A stretch of 64,000 bases of DNA from Prolixibacter bellariivorans ATCC BAA-1284 (GCF_000621705.1 NZ_JHXO01000012.1:207580-271579); one strand, 5' to 3'; shown: positions 47,601 through 56,170, counted from the first letter of the stretch. Numbers and translations are program-made. Notes: generated by a model from the letters alone, not told the origin.

Positions 47601-48105
47601 ATCCGTCCGGACCAGTCACCGTACCATTGGTCGTACCTTTTACCACGATGGTAACACCCGGTAGCGGTTCTCCGGAAGTATCCGTTACTTTCCCCGATAT
47701 AGTATGCTGCTGTTGTGCAATGTCATTATCGGACGTTTCGGTCTTCGGATATATGATAATATTCTTTCCGGCTAGTTTATAAGTCAAACTGGTACCCCCC
47801 AGCACTTCACTCACAACATCCGGAACACTATCGCCGGAGAGATTCACCGAATTTCTGCCAACCTCGCGTATCTGTTCATTCTGATAGAAAAAGCGATAGT
47901 CTGATTGCTCTTCAATTTGATTGAAAATCTCCCCCAACGTCCCGTTCACCACGTTCACTGAAATTTTCGAATTCTGGGAGTATGACGATGCAGAAAAGAC
48001 ATTGAGGACCAGGACAAAGATTAAGAAGGTCGTTAGTTTCATAACTCGCAATAATTGTGTCCACCTGAATTTGGCCAGGCAGTCAGGAACTCGTTTTTTT
48101 TTCAT
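44659..48105 (-). CDS. SusC-family TonB-dependent transporter with STN domain (amino-sugar PUL)
   Basis: 1148 residues. Signal peptide near residues 22-44; STN signalling domain ~47-118 (ISVNVVNGTLGEIFNQIEEQSDYRFFY ... NIIIYP); carboxypeptidase-regulatory-like domain ~134-212 (GEPLPGVTIVVKGTTNGTVTGPDGYYTI); plug domain (IRGMGTIGNATPLFIVDGTPV); 22-strand barrel to the end (RTVMFGFNIVL). The STN domain implies signalling to the FecR protein encoded just upstream. Imports oligosaccharide into the periplasm with SusD. No clear Shine-Dalgarno. The gap to fecR contains a conserved-loop hairpin. Confidence 0.95.
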   Translation of the reverse strand: MKKKRVPDCLAKFRWTQLLRVMKLTTFLIFVLVLNVFSASSYSQNSKISVNVVNGTLGEIFNQIEEQSDYRFFYQNEQIREVGRNSVNLSGDSVPDVVSEVLGGTSLTYKLAGKNIIIYPKTETSDNDIAQQQHTISGKVTDTSGEPLPGVTIVVKGTTNGTVTGPDGYYTIGNVPENAVLIFSFIGMKTQEIQVKDQTTINLVMEGETVGLQEVVAIGYGVQKKKLVTGATSQISSKNIEQSKTVSVVDAMKSFTSGVQIVKKSGQPGESYNINIRGMGTIGNATPLFIVDGTPVSNIDFINPSDIQSIDVLKDAASSAIYGSRAANGVILITTKKGRFETKPTITYDGYYGLQNLYKTVPLLNAPEYAAMMNEARINDKLMPYDYASIIPNWSDIESGKSKGTNWLDAITVKDAPIQNHSLGFNGGTKSSSYSIGFSYTSQDGILGKPVASSYDRYNVRVNTEHIIYQHNNRDILKIGENIVYSYYEKSGIAIGGMYNNAIRNMLSTTPLMPLYDDKGNYHYAIDAWDVRVANPVGVMDYNSRNISKNHRLLASAFAELQPIKDLTIKSSFGYSLSGSSYRSYVPAYRLSERAFNNESDIYHSMSLGSGYTFENTANYVFTIKGEHKFNILAGNTIQKDGIGESITGQNVNSIFDDLEHAYLINAEKIDAKNTQLSSYPWGENMLLSYFGRLNYNFREKYLLTLVARADGSSKFARGKRWGYFPSVAAGWIASSEPFMKGTEKWLDFLKVRASWGQNGNQNIDSFQYLSSIAFDASYYTLDKTNRLVGAYPSIMPNPDITWETSEQTDVGLDSRFFGSKLSFSFDWYKKTTKDWLVRAPALASYGTTAPYINGGDVENTGVEFSLQWNDQIGELHYRVGANLSHNRNRITRIANSEKIIHGPTNILADLTSEIFRAEEGMPIGYFWGYKTDGIFQNEQEVLDYKNSKGELIQPDATPGDVRFVNMNDDNIIDDKDKVEIGDPNPDFIFGMSIGADYKGFDISVNANGVAGNQIIRSYRDFGIYPRHNYTTEIFGRWHGEGTSSRLPKLSTLSSINATNISDLYIENGDYLRISDVSFGYDFKTLYRQLPFQKLRAYIAVQNLYTFTNYSGMDPEVGYNGGVSFGSGIDLGYYPSPRTVMFGFNIVL

Positions 48106-48141
48106 AGTTTTGGATGGATTTATTCATTTAAATCAATTGCG

Positions 48142-48178
48142 TAAAGGTGATAGTTCGTTGGCGCGGGCATCACCTTTA
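48142..48178 (-). promoter_or_regulatory. Hairpin with GCGCCAAC loop between fecR and susC (copy 1)
   Basis: Perfect 10-bp stem TAAAGGTGAT / ATCACCTTTA around a 17-nt loop. In mRNA (minus) sense the loop contains GCGCCAAC (48157-48164). It lies 11 nt after the fecR stop and about 37 nt before the susC ATG. No U-run follows in the sense direction; the antisense side is T-rich. The same loop octamer lies in an unrelated stem at 61302. Confidence 0.6.
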
Positions 48179-48189
48179 TCTTTTTCTGT

Positions 48190-49179
48190 TTAGCGCTGTG
48201 TTTTCAGCGCAAGTCGGATTGTTTTGTTATTTATGTCATAAGCAATAGGAATTGTTAGATTAATAAATTCAAGCACTTTCCCGATCGTTAGGTTATTAAT
48301 GGTACCGGTATAGTGAATACTGTTAAAGGCTTCCTTGTCATAAACAAAGGTCACCGCATAATATCGTTCCAATTTTTGGATCAACTCATTAAAAGAGTCA
48401 TTGTCGAAAACCAGGATTCCTTGTCGCCATAAAATCTCATTCTGCACATTGGCTTTCATTTTCGTCATCACATGAGTGGTGGGCCGGTAGACCACTTTTT
48501 CTCCAGGTTTCAATTCAATCGGTGATTTTCTTCCGGTCAACAACATTTCGATTCTGCCCGACAATAAGGATACCTTGTCAAACTCGGCCCCCGGATAATG
48601 GGATACATTAAATTTGGTACCCAGGACCCGAACTTTGGCATCACCCGTTTCGACAACAAAGGGATAATCGCTGGAGTGCTTTACTTCGAAATAAGCCTCC
48701 CCATTCAGGTAGACCTTCCGTTCCCTACGATCAGGATGGTACCTCACTTCGGTCTCGGCATTCAGCCATACGATACTGCTGTCAGGCAAGGTAACTTTGC
48801 TTTGCTGACCGGCTTGCGTGGATACTTCTACCCAGTTGCTCTTATAGAAGAGATTGGATTTCGAAATGAAATACGATGAAACGCCGGCAATTGATATGAG
48901 CAAAATGATTACAGCAGCAATCTTTGAGAAACTGAAAAATAGTGAACGCTTTCCTTTTGTTACCACGGCCGGAGTGATCCGGGTCAGCAACCTTTCTCTT
49001 GCATGCGTCAAAAGACCCGATGACTTCTCTTCTAACGGATGACTCCAAAAAGTTCTGAGGCTACCCAGAAATCTTGAGTTATCCTCAGACTTTCTTTCCC
49101 ATCGGGACAGATCATCCAACTCATCTTTGTCAGCAATGTTCAGCAGGTAACGGGCAATAATTTCTGAAATATCCTTCAT
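48190..49179 (-). CDS. FecR-family anti-sigma factor (amino-sugar PUL)
   Basis: 329 residues. N-terminal cytoplasmic helices (ISEIIARYLLNIADKDELDDLSRWERK), one transmembrane helix near residues 86-108 (FFSFSKIAAVIILLISIAGVSSYFI), the FecR beta domain (VEVSTQAGQQSKVTLPDSSIVWLNAETEVRYH ... VYLNGEAYFEVKHSSDYPFVVETG) and a C-terminal DUF4974/STN-like domain (LIQKLERYYAVTFVYDKEAFNSIHYTGTI). Receives a signal from SusC's STN domain and releases the ECF sigma factor. Confidence 0.93.
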   Translation of the reverse strand: MKDISEIIARYLLNIADKDELDDLSRWERKSEDNSRFLGSLRTFWSHPLEEKSSGLLTHARERLLTRITPAVVTKGKRSLFFSFSKIAAVIILLISIAGVSSYFISKSNLFYKSNWVEVSTQAGQQSKVTLPDSSIVWLNAETEVRYHPDRRERKVYLNGEAYFEVKHSSDYPFVVETGDAKVRVLGTKFNVSHYPGAEFDKVSLLSGRIEMLLTGRKSPIELKPGEKVVYRPTTHVMTKMKANVQNEILWRQGILVFDNDSFNELIQKLERYYAVTFVYDKEAFNSIHYTGTINNLTIGKVLEFINLTIPIAYDINNKTIRLALKTQR

Positions 49180-49294
49180 CCCAAATGGTTAGTGTTTGAT
49201 ATAAGGACACCACTTTCGCTAATTTTCCCCAAAGAAATTTTAAAATATTTCAGGCACGAAAGAAAGAAAGCAACCGAACAAGCTATTTATCAGC

Positions 49295-49891
49295 CTATAA
49301 CGAAAACAAAAAAGAAGTAAGTCCCCTGGAATTCTTTGGATTGGAGAGATCAATATTTAGCTTCTGTGCAATTTTTTGAACGGCAATAGCAATCTGATTG
49401 TCCACCGTCTTGACGGAGATATTCAGGATGTGGGCCGCTTCATTCCGGTTAAGCCCGTCTTCCCTGAGCAATTTAAAGATCATCTTGCATTTAGAAGGAA
49501 GCTGGTTCACTGCTTCATTCAACCTCGCAAACATCTCGCTCTCGATAAGTTCATTCTCAGCTGAGGGCTCATAAGTCATCAGCTGTACCGAAAGATCGTC
49601 CAGCATATTGAAAGAAAAACCACGCTCCGATTTTAGAATGCTGATGGATTTATTCCTTACCGAGATGTATAAATACGTCTCTATGTTGTTGATGTGCTCC
49701 AGACTATTTCTCTTTTCCCACAGCCTGAGAAAGACATCCAAAACTACTTCTTCGGCTAATATTTCTGATTTGAGAATGGTTATAGCAAAGGAAGTCAACC
49801 GGGTAAAATAGCAATCAAAAAAATTCGTAAACGACGTCTGCGACCTGTCATTCACGAACCGTTGAAAACAATATTTTCCTTTGCTTATCAC
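49295..49891 (-). CDS. ECF sigma factor (amino-sugar PUL)
   Basis: 198 residues with sigma region 2 (FFDCYFTRLTSFAITIL, EEVVLDVFLRLWEKRNSL) and region 4 (LPSKCKMIFKLLREDGLNRNEAAHILNISVKTVDNQIAIAVQKI). Head of the amino-sugar PUL, followed by its FecR. Likely activates the downstream susC operon when substrate is imported. A possible promoter lies upstream at 49923-49953. Confidence 0.92.
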   Translation of the reverse strand: MISKGKYCFQRFVNDRSQTSFTNFFDCYFTRLTSFAITILKSEILAEEVVLDVFLRLWEKRNSLEHINNIETYLYISVRNKSISILKSERGFSFNMLDDLSVQLMTYEPSAENELIESEMFARLNEAVNQLPSKCKMIFKLLREDGLNRNEAAHILNISVKTVDNQIAIAVQKIAQKLNIDLSNPKNSRGLTSFLFSL

Positions 49892-49922
49892 GTTAATTTG
49901 GTTTCACACATGAAATTGCATA

Positions 49923-49953
49923 CAATGTTACTATCTTAAAGTCATAATACCAA
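49923..49953 (-). promoter_or_regulatory. Possible promoter of the PUL sigma gene
   Basis: Minus strand: TTGG (49953-49950), a 19-nt spacer, then TAACATTG (49930-49923), one base off TAnnTTTG. RNA would begin about 25 nt before the ATG at 49891. Box spacing agrees with the Bacteroidota consensus; sequence match is partial. Confidence 0.4.
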
Positions 49954-50376
49954 TTTTTGTAAGATATGTGATCTCAGGAAATTGAAATAAACATAATAGA
50001 GCAAAATAAATCCATAACCCATATCGAAAATAAAAAGAGACGACGATTGTGCGGCAGTTTCGAAAGCAAAAAGACAACTGATCAATCTATCCCAATTATT
50101 TGTCTGTGTTTTCTGCCTTTTATAGCTAAAAGAGAAAAACCTACAATACTCTATAATTGGCCTAATCTCCCCTCTTTTTTGGGCGTACCATTTCAAGAGA
50201 AATTTTGTGATTCGATAAAATAAGGGGCATTTCCTAAAACAATTCTTTGTCGAACCGAATAGATAATCACCTCTCATCCGACAATAATTTTCCCCAGTGT
50301 GCGCTATGTATTCCTGGTACTGCCAGCCTTTATTTCGATGCTCCATAAGCTGGCAGATTACTATTGCCTTTTATCT
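49954..50376. other. Gene-free stretch between the two PULs
   Basis: About 420 bp of AT-rich sequence with only short open frames lacking a ribosome-binding site or recognisable protein. No repeat or strong hairpin seen here; structured elements begin at 50377. Confidence 0.45.
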
Positions 50377-50466
50377 GAAAGAGGGCCACATATTGTTCGA
50401 ATCTTTTGTTATTGAAACCCTTTCTCCTCAATAGTGAACGTATTCCTAACCTTCCGGCCCTCTTTC
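50377..50466. repeat. Long inverted repeat with perfect 11-bp ends
   Basis: GAAAGAGGGCC (50377-50387) and GGCCCTCTTTC (50456-50466) flank 68 bp that contain an inner TATTGA/TCAATA hairpin. The end AGAGGGCC is also the left arm of the structured repeat at 34734, so it may be a related element. Confidence 0.6.
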
Positions 50467-50515
50467 TTTGGCAATTTTTTCTGAAATACGACTTTTCCCT
50501 AAAGCTTTTCAACCA

Positions 50516-50717
50516 TTTAAAGGGCTCCCCCCAACCGAAAGCAATGAATGGATGCGTGTCGAAAGCATCATTCCCGGAAAAAGACTCACTCGAACCTTTA
50601 TAGCGCATGCCTGCATTTAACCCCTAAAAAAATATTGAACCAACAGGCATGCATTTCTTCTTCAAGCCTCTTCCTGTCAGGTCAAACCCTTGCATTTTAC
50701 TTGTTCGATATCCAATC
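50516..50717. repeat. Structured repeat, long copy
   Basis: Left arm TTAAAGGGCTCC, right arm CAGGTCAAACCCTTGCATTTT with the flank TTGTTCGATATCCAATCA, matching the short copy at 34734. Between the arms lies a core of about 130 bp nearly identical to the copy at 63410, with a GAATGGATGC/GCATCATTC hairpin and a GCATGCCTG/CAGGCATGC hairpin. It lacks a 6-bp ACCTTT-type duplication present in the 63-kb copy. The truncated lipoprotein gene begins right at its end. Confidence 0.75.
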
Positions 50718-50891
50718 AACGGTACCGATTGCAGCGATGTATTGTACCAAATTATTACCAGCGCCTGCGTCTCTTCAACCAAGAGTGTCACCATTGAAAA
50801 CAACGCTTATTTAGCCAAACCGGAAACACAACTCGCGGCTGTCACCGAAAAGCTGCTGGTGGAAGCCCATGGTGCTTCGGGTTGTGAGTAA
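50718..50891 (+). pseudogene. Truncated copy of the Cys-rich lipoprotein gene
   Basis: From NGTDCSDVLYQIITSACV to the end GASGCE, the frame matches the last ~57 residues of the lipoprotein at 27526 (NGTDCGDVLDQIITSACV ... GASGCD), at DNA as well as protein level. The signal peptide, lipobox and first Cys-rich half are absent; similarity starts abruptly at the edge of the structured repeat. The terminator is also shared. With no export signal it is most likely a pseudogene fragment. Confidence 0.8.
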
Positions 50892-50921
50892 ATGATACAA
50901 TCAGTGATTCTATTGATAGAG

Positions 50922-50960
50922 AAATCCGAGGGACAGAGCGGTCTGTTTTTCGGATTTTTT
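50922..50960 (+). terminator. Terminator copied with the truncated lipoprotein gene
   Basis: AAATCCGA / TCGGATTT stem with inner ACAG/CTGT helix and a T run, the same design and sequence as the terminator at 27916. Confidence 0.8.
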
Positions 50961-50993
50961 GTATGAAATTGACAAACACTTCGCCATTTCAAC

Positions 50994-51024
50994 AAAAAAC
51001 CCGCCAGATTAATAACCTGACGGG
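50994..51024 (-). terminator. Terminator of the fucose/galactose/GlcNAc PUL
   Basis: Minus strand: CCCGTCAG, 9-nt loop, CTGGCGGG (one G-T pair), then TTTTTT. About 75 nt after the stop of the GH20 gene. Confidence 0.85.
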
Positions 51025-51100
51025 ACTGTTTGGTTTACGATACCATCGTAATCACTCTATGCGAAAGAATAATTTTTCAATTCTGAATGAATAACCTGCG

Positions 51101-52726
51101 TTATTTGAACGCATCTTTACAATAATTGATTCCATAGGCATCATAAAGCTTAACCTCAGAGCGCATTCGCTTCAGGAAATCATCGTAGTTACGGCTCGCT
51201 TTCGGCGACCAAAGGACTTCAGCCAATGCTGCCATACGAGGAAATATCATGTACTCAACTTTAGCAGGCGTCTTCATGTACTCGGTCCACACATTTCCCT
51301 GCGAACCCAGGATGTATTTGTACTCATCCGGAGCCAATTCTTTAGGTACCGGCTCATAGCTGTATACCTTCTTCAGCGGTGTAAAACCTCCAAAAGCAAT
51401 CGGTTCTGATTCAGGCTTTCCCTGATAGTGGTCGAAGTAACAATACCCGCCGGGGGTCATAATCACACTGTGGTGTGCCTGAGCTGCGGCAATTCCGCCC
51501 TTTTCGCCTCTCCACGACATAATCACCGCATTGGGTGCCAGACCTCCTTCTAAAATTTCATCCCAGCCAATCATCTTCCGTCCGTGGGCATTCAGGAATT
51601 TCTCAATACGTTGCACGAAATAGCTTTGCAGCTCTTCCTCATTCTTCAATCCCAGTTTTTTCATACGAGCCTGGTCATAAGGACATGCCTTCCAACGTGT
51701 TTTCGGACATTCATCGCCACCGATATGAATGTATTGACTGGGAAACAACGCCATTACTTCGGTTAGCACATCTTCCAGAAATTTGAATGTCTTTTCCTTG
51801 CCGGCACAGTAAACATCATCGTATACACCCCATCGGGTACCCACCTGGTAAGGACCTCCGGTACATCCCAATTCAGGATAGGCGGCAAGTGCAGCCATGG
51901 CATGACCGGGCATTTCTATTTCCGGAACTACCGTTACATAGCGTGCCTTCGCGTAAGCTACAATCTCTTTAATCTGGTCCTGCGTATAGAAGCCTCCGTA
52001 ACGCTTTCCGTCATACTTACTATCTTTCCCTGGATGTCCAATCAACGTTTCTTTCCGCCACGCTCCTACCTGTGTCAGTTTCGGATACTTCTTGATTTCA
52101 ATTCGCCACCCCTGATCGTCGGTAAGATGCCAGTGAAACACATTCATCTTATTCATCGCTATATAATCGATGTACTTTTTGATAAATGAAACCGGCATAA
52201 AATGACGGGAAACGTCCAGGTGCATCCCCCGCCATGAAAAACGGGGCGAGTCTTCAATCTGTAACGCCGGGAACGTTACCTGAGCTAGCTGCTTTTTTGA
52301 GTGTGGCAAAAGCTGAATGAGCGTCTGAACACCATAAAACAGGCCGTTCGGTGCCGACGCTTTCAGAACAATTCTCTTTGGATTGATGGAAAGTGTATAG
52401 GCCTCTTTGCCCAAATTCAGATTTTTATCCAGGCTAATAAAAACAGTTTTGTCAACCGGAAGATCTCCTACCTCCACTTTATTCTTTAACCCGTAGAAAT
52501 CACTGAGGTGTGCCTGAAGAAATCCCGCTATTTGCTTTATTTCTGCACTGTCTTCATTCACCACGATCGGCGTCTCTGCATTTAGCTCAAAAACACCTTT
52601 CTCCTGAACCATCTTGGCAGGTTTGGGAACAATGTTTATTTCCGGCTGTGGAGCTTCTTTCGTGCTACATCCGTTCAACGCCGCTACCACTACGAATAGC
52701 CAGACCATCCTTATCATCAACTTCAT
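51101..52726 (-). CDS. GH20 beta-N-acetylhexosaminidase lipoprotein
   Basis: 541 residues; lipobox ALNGC. An N-terminal GH20b-type alpha/beta domain (PKPAKMVQEKGVFELNAETPIVV) is followed by the TIM barrel (SWRGMHLDVSRHFMPVSFIKKYIDYIAMNKMNVFHWHLTDDQGWRIEI). The catalytic Asp-Glu pair is in HIGGDECPKTRW, and the substrate-holding Trp motif in VIMSWRGEKGG is present. Removes terminal beta-GlcNAc/GalNAc by substrate-assisted catalysis. Last gene of the right-hand PUL. Confidence 0.95.
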   Translation of the reverse strand: MKLMIRMVWLFVVVAALNGCSTKEAPQPEINIVPKPAKMVQEKGVFELNAETPIVVNEDSAEIKQIAGFLQAHLSDFYGLKNKVEVGDLPVDKTVFISLDKNLNLGKEAYTLSINPKRIVLKASAPNGLFYGVQTLIQLLPHSKKQLAQVTFPALQIEDSPRFSWRGMHLDVSRHFMPVSFIKKYIDYIAMNKMNVFHWHLTDDQGWRIEIKKYPKLTQVGAWRKETLIGHPGKDSKYDGKRYGGFYTQDQIKEIVAYAKARYVTVVPEIEMPGHAMAALAAYPELGCTGGPYQVGTRWGVYDDVYCAGKEKTFKFLEDVLTEVMALFPSQYIHIGGDECPKTRWKACPYDQARMKKLGLKNEEELQSYFVQRIEKFLNAHGRKMIGWDEILEGGLAPNAVIMSWRGEKGGIAAAQAHHSVIMTPGGYCYFDHYQGKPESEPIAFGGFTPLKKVYSYEPVPKELAPDEYKYILGSQGNVWTEYMKTPAKVEYMIFPRMAALAEVLWSPKASRNYDDFLKRMRSEVKLYDAYGINYCKDAFK

Positions 52727-52779
52727 CTGTTTATATTTTATTTTTTTAACTACACACCCCTATTGGGGCAGAATTCCCA

Positions 52780-54642
52780 TCACTGCTTCTCGCCTAAAAT
52801 GGGCTTATCGGTGAATGAAATAGTTGAATGAGGCTTCTTGCCCAATTGTTCAAATATGACAATTTGATTGGCTCCCTTTTTCAACCAACATCCGGGAACA
52901 TAAAGAGTATGCTGTGGACCAATATGCCAATAGCGTCCCAAATTATGACCGTTTACAAATACCACACCTTTCCCCCAGTCGGACATATCAAGGAACGTAT
53001 CTGCCGGTTTATCCACTTTGAATGTCGTTTGGTAAAAAACCGGCCTTCCTGTTTCAACCTGCTCGTTTCCTACACTCGGAGCAGTGTTCAGTGGCATTTT
53101 AAACATTTCCCAATGTCCGGCTACCTCCGAGCCGTTTAAACTGACCGGTGAAATAATTCCTTTCTTATTATGAATCAATTCGGCCCCGTAGTTAATTCGA
53201 CCAAGGTTTTCGACCAATAAATCCAGTGTTCCATTAGCTGGAATCTGAACAGGCAGCGCATATTTATTGAATACGCGATTCAACTCTCCTACTTTCTTCC
53301 CGTTCACATAAACCACCGCAAAATCACGCAATCCATCCACCTTTAATGTCCCTGATACAGCATCTGAGAATTTCTTTCGGTAAAGAACATAGCCGTAACC
53401 TTGTCCCAATTCCTCGAAGGTTTTGGGCTGATTGGCAACAACCGGTTGTTGTTGTGTCAACCAGTTCAGAGCATCCATGTGTGCCTTTAATGGCTGGGAA
53501 GCATACTTCATTACCGGTATTCTTTCTGGTACCGGAGGCAAAGCGTGATGCAAATATTGCTGCATGGTTTGCCTGATAGCCATGTATTTGGGAGTCGCCC
53601 AACCCGTTTCACTAATCGGGGCATCATAGTCATAACTGGTCAGATCCGGCTGAATGTCATGCTTATCATTGTAGTTGGCCCCGGAGGTAAATCCAAAGTT
53701 TGTTCCCCCGTGAACCATGTAAAAGTTAAAGCTCACGCCGGCATCCAGGTATTTCTTTGTCTGCTCGACAATCTTTTTTGTGGGAACACGGACAAACGGT
53801 TCGCCCCAGTGGTCCAACCAACCGGGATAAAACTCTGCGACCATGTACGGACCTTTACCGTCGTGAAATTTGTTAACTGTCTTTTTGAGATTAGCGACAT
53901 CATTTTCCCCGTTGGCGGCCGGTAAAACACCCGGAATGGCACCGCCTTCGAACAACCAGTCACCATCAGCCGTAAAATACGGTGCAGGAAAACCACTCTC
54001 TTTCAACAAATGAAAGATGGCCATCTTATAGGCTTCATGCTCGGCTGCGGATACCTCTTTTTGCTGTGCCACATAGGAACCAAACTCATTCTCGGTTTGC
54101 ACTAAAATAATGGGCCCTCCCTGGTCGGCAAATAAGCCATTTAATTCCGCATGCAAATGCGTAAAATAGGTTTTACACGAATCGAGGAACGCTTTATTAT
54201 TGGTACGCAGATGCAATTCGGGATTATTCTGCAACCACCAGGGAAAACCTCCGTTCTCCCATTCGCCACAGATATACGGGCCGGGACGAAGAATGACATT
54301 CAAGCCTTCTTCACCTGCCAGTTTGATAAATCCTGCCAGATCGTGATTCCCGGTCTTAAAATCCCACACGCCCGGCGATGTTTCATGGTAATTCCAGAAA
54401 ACATAGGTCGCAACGGTGTTCATTCCCATCGCTTTCAGCATCTGTAACCGGTGTTGCCAGTAGGGCTTCGGAATTCTGGAATAATGCATCTCTCCGGAAT
54501 GAATCTTCAGTACCTGGCCGTTCTGCATAAATTCCCCTCCACGAATAGTCACTGTGGCATCCTGAGCACTGGCGCGACCCAAATTGCTGAATATCAAGAG
54601 AAGTACAATGAGACCTGTAAGACTTATATTTTTCATTTTCAT
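52780..54642 (-). CDS. GH35 beta-galactosidase
   Basis: 620 residues with a signal peptide ending ASAQ. GH35 motifs: IHSGEMHYSRIPKPYWQHRLQMLKAMGMNTVATYVFWNYHE, RPGPYICGEWENGGFPWWL, acid/base Glu in ILVQTENEFGSY, nucleophile Glu in MVAEFYPGWLDHWGE. C-terminal jelly-roll domains (VNGHNLGRYWHIGPQHTLYVPGCWLKKGANQIVIFE) follow. Cleaves terminal beta-galactose, probably in the periplasm. Lies between GH29 and GH20. Confidence 0.95.
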   Translation of the reverse strand: MKMKNISLTGLIVLLLIFSNLGRASAQDATVTIRGGEFMQNGQVLKIHSGEMHYSRIPKPYWQHRLQMLKAMGMNTVATYVFWNYHETSPGVWDFKTGNHDLAGFIKLAGEEGLNVILRPGPYICGEWENGGFPWWLQNNPELHLRTNNKAFLDSCKTYFTHLHAELNGLFADQGGPIILVQTENEFGSYVAQQKEVSAAEHEAYKMAIFHLLKESGFPAPYFTADGDWLFEGGAIPGVLPAANGENDVANLKKTVNKFHDGKGPYMVAEFYPGWLDHWGEPFVRVPTKKIVEQTKKYLDAGVSFNFYMVHGGTNFGFTSGANYNDKHDIQPDLTSYDYDAPISETGWATPKYMAIRQTMQQYLHHALPPVPERIPVMKYASQPLKAHMDALNWLTQQQPVVANQPKTFEELGQGYGYVLYRKKFSDAVSGTLKVDGLRDFAVVYVNGKKVGELNRVFNKYALPVQIPANGTLDLLVENLGRINYGAELIHNKKGIISPVSLNGSEVAGHWEMFKMPLNTAPSVGNEQVETGRPVFYQTTFKVDKPADTFLDMSDWGKGVVFVNGHNLGRYWHIGPQHTLYVPGCWLKKGANQIVIFEQLGKKPHSTISFTDKPILGEKQ

Positions 54643-54673
54643 AAGAATTATCTGTTCCGGTACCTGAGTAATA

Positions 54674-56170
54674 TTAGTAAAGACTTACCCTGGAGATGAC
54701 CGGACAAGCTTTCGAGTCGAGGATAGTAACTTTCACCTTGTCTGTCGTTACCGGTTTGAATTTCAATATCCGCTTGTACCCGATGGTTGTTCCCTCAGCT
54801 ATTTGCTTCCATTGTCCGTCAATCCAGGCTGAAACGGTAAACGATTTAACCCGTTGGCCTAATTTAATGTATTCCTGCAATGCGACATAACCGATTGTTT
54901 TGGGTTCTCCTAAATCAAGTGTCAGCATTCCCGTTTTTATTCCGTCATCGGTAGCCCAGTAAGAATCCTTATTTCCGTCGACCACATTTTTGCCGGCATA
55001 TTCCGATGAGTTGCCCCGCATCTCTGATGCTTTCACGTTGCAGTTTAAAGCCAGGTCGGTGGCAAACGTTTGATCAATCAATTTCTTCCAGCCCAAAAGC
55101 GATTGAACATCATTTTTATTGAGCAAACCGTCTCTGTCGGGCGGCACGTTCAACAACAGGTTAGAACCCCTCCCCACCGATGTCAGGTAAATATGAAACA
55201 GTTGCTCAGGTGTTTTTACCAGCGAATCTTCTTTCGAATGATAGAACCAACCGGGACGAATCGATGTATCCACTTCCCCCGGAACCCAACTGGTTCCATC
55301 CGGAGAACCGGTTTCCAACAATTTACTTATACCCGCTTTCCCGGCATACAAGGTATCTGTCGTGATGGTATTCCAGTTCGTCGTATCCATGAATCCCTGT
55401 TCATTTCCGCACCACCGAATATCCGGGCCGGCATCACTAAAGAAAAGGACATTTGGTTGGATGGCCCGAATCATCTTCAACGTAGTGGGCCAGTGATAAT
55501 AGGTCGCCCGGTCAATTTCCCGTTTCTCATTGGCTCCGCCATAATATCCCGTACCGCCGTTAGCCCCGTCGAACCACATCTCGTATATCGGACCATAATT
55601 GGTAAACAGTTCCGTGATCTGATTTCTGTAGTATTGAATATATGAGGGTTTCCCGTAATCGGCTCTGCTCCTGTCCCAAGGCGACAAGTAAACACCGAAT
55701 TTCAATCCGTATTTTTTACAGGCATCCGAAACGGCTTTAACGACATCGCCATGTCCCCCCATAAACGGACTATTCTTAACACTTCTGTCGGTATACTTCG
55801 AAGGCCACAAACAGAAACCGTCATGATGTTTACACGTCAAAATAACTCCTTTAAAGCCTGCCTCTTTCAACACCTTCATCCACTGATCGGGATTGAAGCT
55901 AACCGGATTGAATAACTTCGGTGATTCGTTTCCATATCCCCACTCCTTATCGGTAAAGGTGTTGATTGAAAAATGGATGAAAGCATTCACCTCCATTTCC
56001 TGCCATTTAAGTTGTCTTTCAGTTGGTACCGGAAGCACCGGCTTGGGTGGCGCTACTTTTTCCTGTTGACAGGAAAACAATGCCAACAGTAATAATGAAA
56101 CGGCTAGTTGGCTAAATATGAAAAGGGGCTTGTTCTTTTCTTTTGAAGATTGTCTTCTCATCTTATTCAC
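54674..56170 (-). CDS. GH29 alpha-L-fucosidase with C-terminal discoidin-like domain
   Basis: 498 residues; lipobox ALFSC. The GH29 barrel is clear: WQEMEVNAFIHFSINTFTDKEWGYG, VILTCKHHDGFCLWPSKYTDRSV, VYLSPWDRS, with the nucleophile Asp in IYEMWFDGANGG. Residues ~350-498 (ASEMRGNSSEYAGKNVVDGNKDSYWATDDG ... LDLGEPKTIGYVALQEYI) form an F5/8-type C (CBM32-like) domain. This arrangement occurs in the GH29-B group acting on alpha-1,3/1,4-fucose of Lewis-type structures; specificity here is inferred. Confidence 0.93.
   Translation of the reverse strand: MNKMRRQSSKEKNKPLFIFSQLAVSLLLLALFSCQQEKVAPPKPVLPVPTERQLKWQEMEVNAFIHFSINTFTDKEWGYGNESPKLFNPVSFNPDQWMKVLKEAGFKGVILTCKHHDGFCLWPSKYTDRSVKNSPFMGGHGDVVKAVSDACKKYGLKFGVYLSPWDRSRADYGKPSYIQYYRNQITELFTNYGPIYEMWFDGANGGTGYYGGANEKREIDRATYYHWPTTLKMIRAIQPNVLFFSDAGPDIRWCGNEQGFMDTTNWNTITTDTLYAGKAGISKLLETGSPDGTSWVPGEVDTSIRPGWFYHSKEDSLVKTPEQLFHIYLTSVGRGSNLLLNVPPDRDGLLNKNDVQSLLGWKKLIDQTFATDLALNCNVKASEMRGNSSEYAGKNVVDGNKDSYWATDDGIKTGMLTLDLGEPKTIGYVALQEYIKLGQRVKSFTVSAWIDGQWKQIAEGTTIGYKRILKFKPVTTDKVKVTILDSKACPVISRVSLY

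Noticed and set aside
49942..50346. 134-codon minus-strand open frame upstream of the PUL sigma gene
   Set aside because: Composition and lack of a signal or domain look random, and it would cover the likely promoter of the sigma gene.
50330..50608. 92-codon minus-strand open frame
   Set aside because: It is the reverse reading of the inverted repeat and the structured repeat.
50649..50717. Upstream extension of the truncated lipoprotein frame (MHFFFKPLPV...)
   Set aside because: These codons come from the structured repeat; they give no signal peptide or lipobox, so this is not a functional new start.
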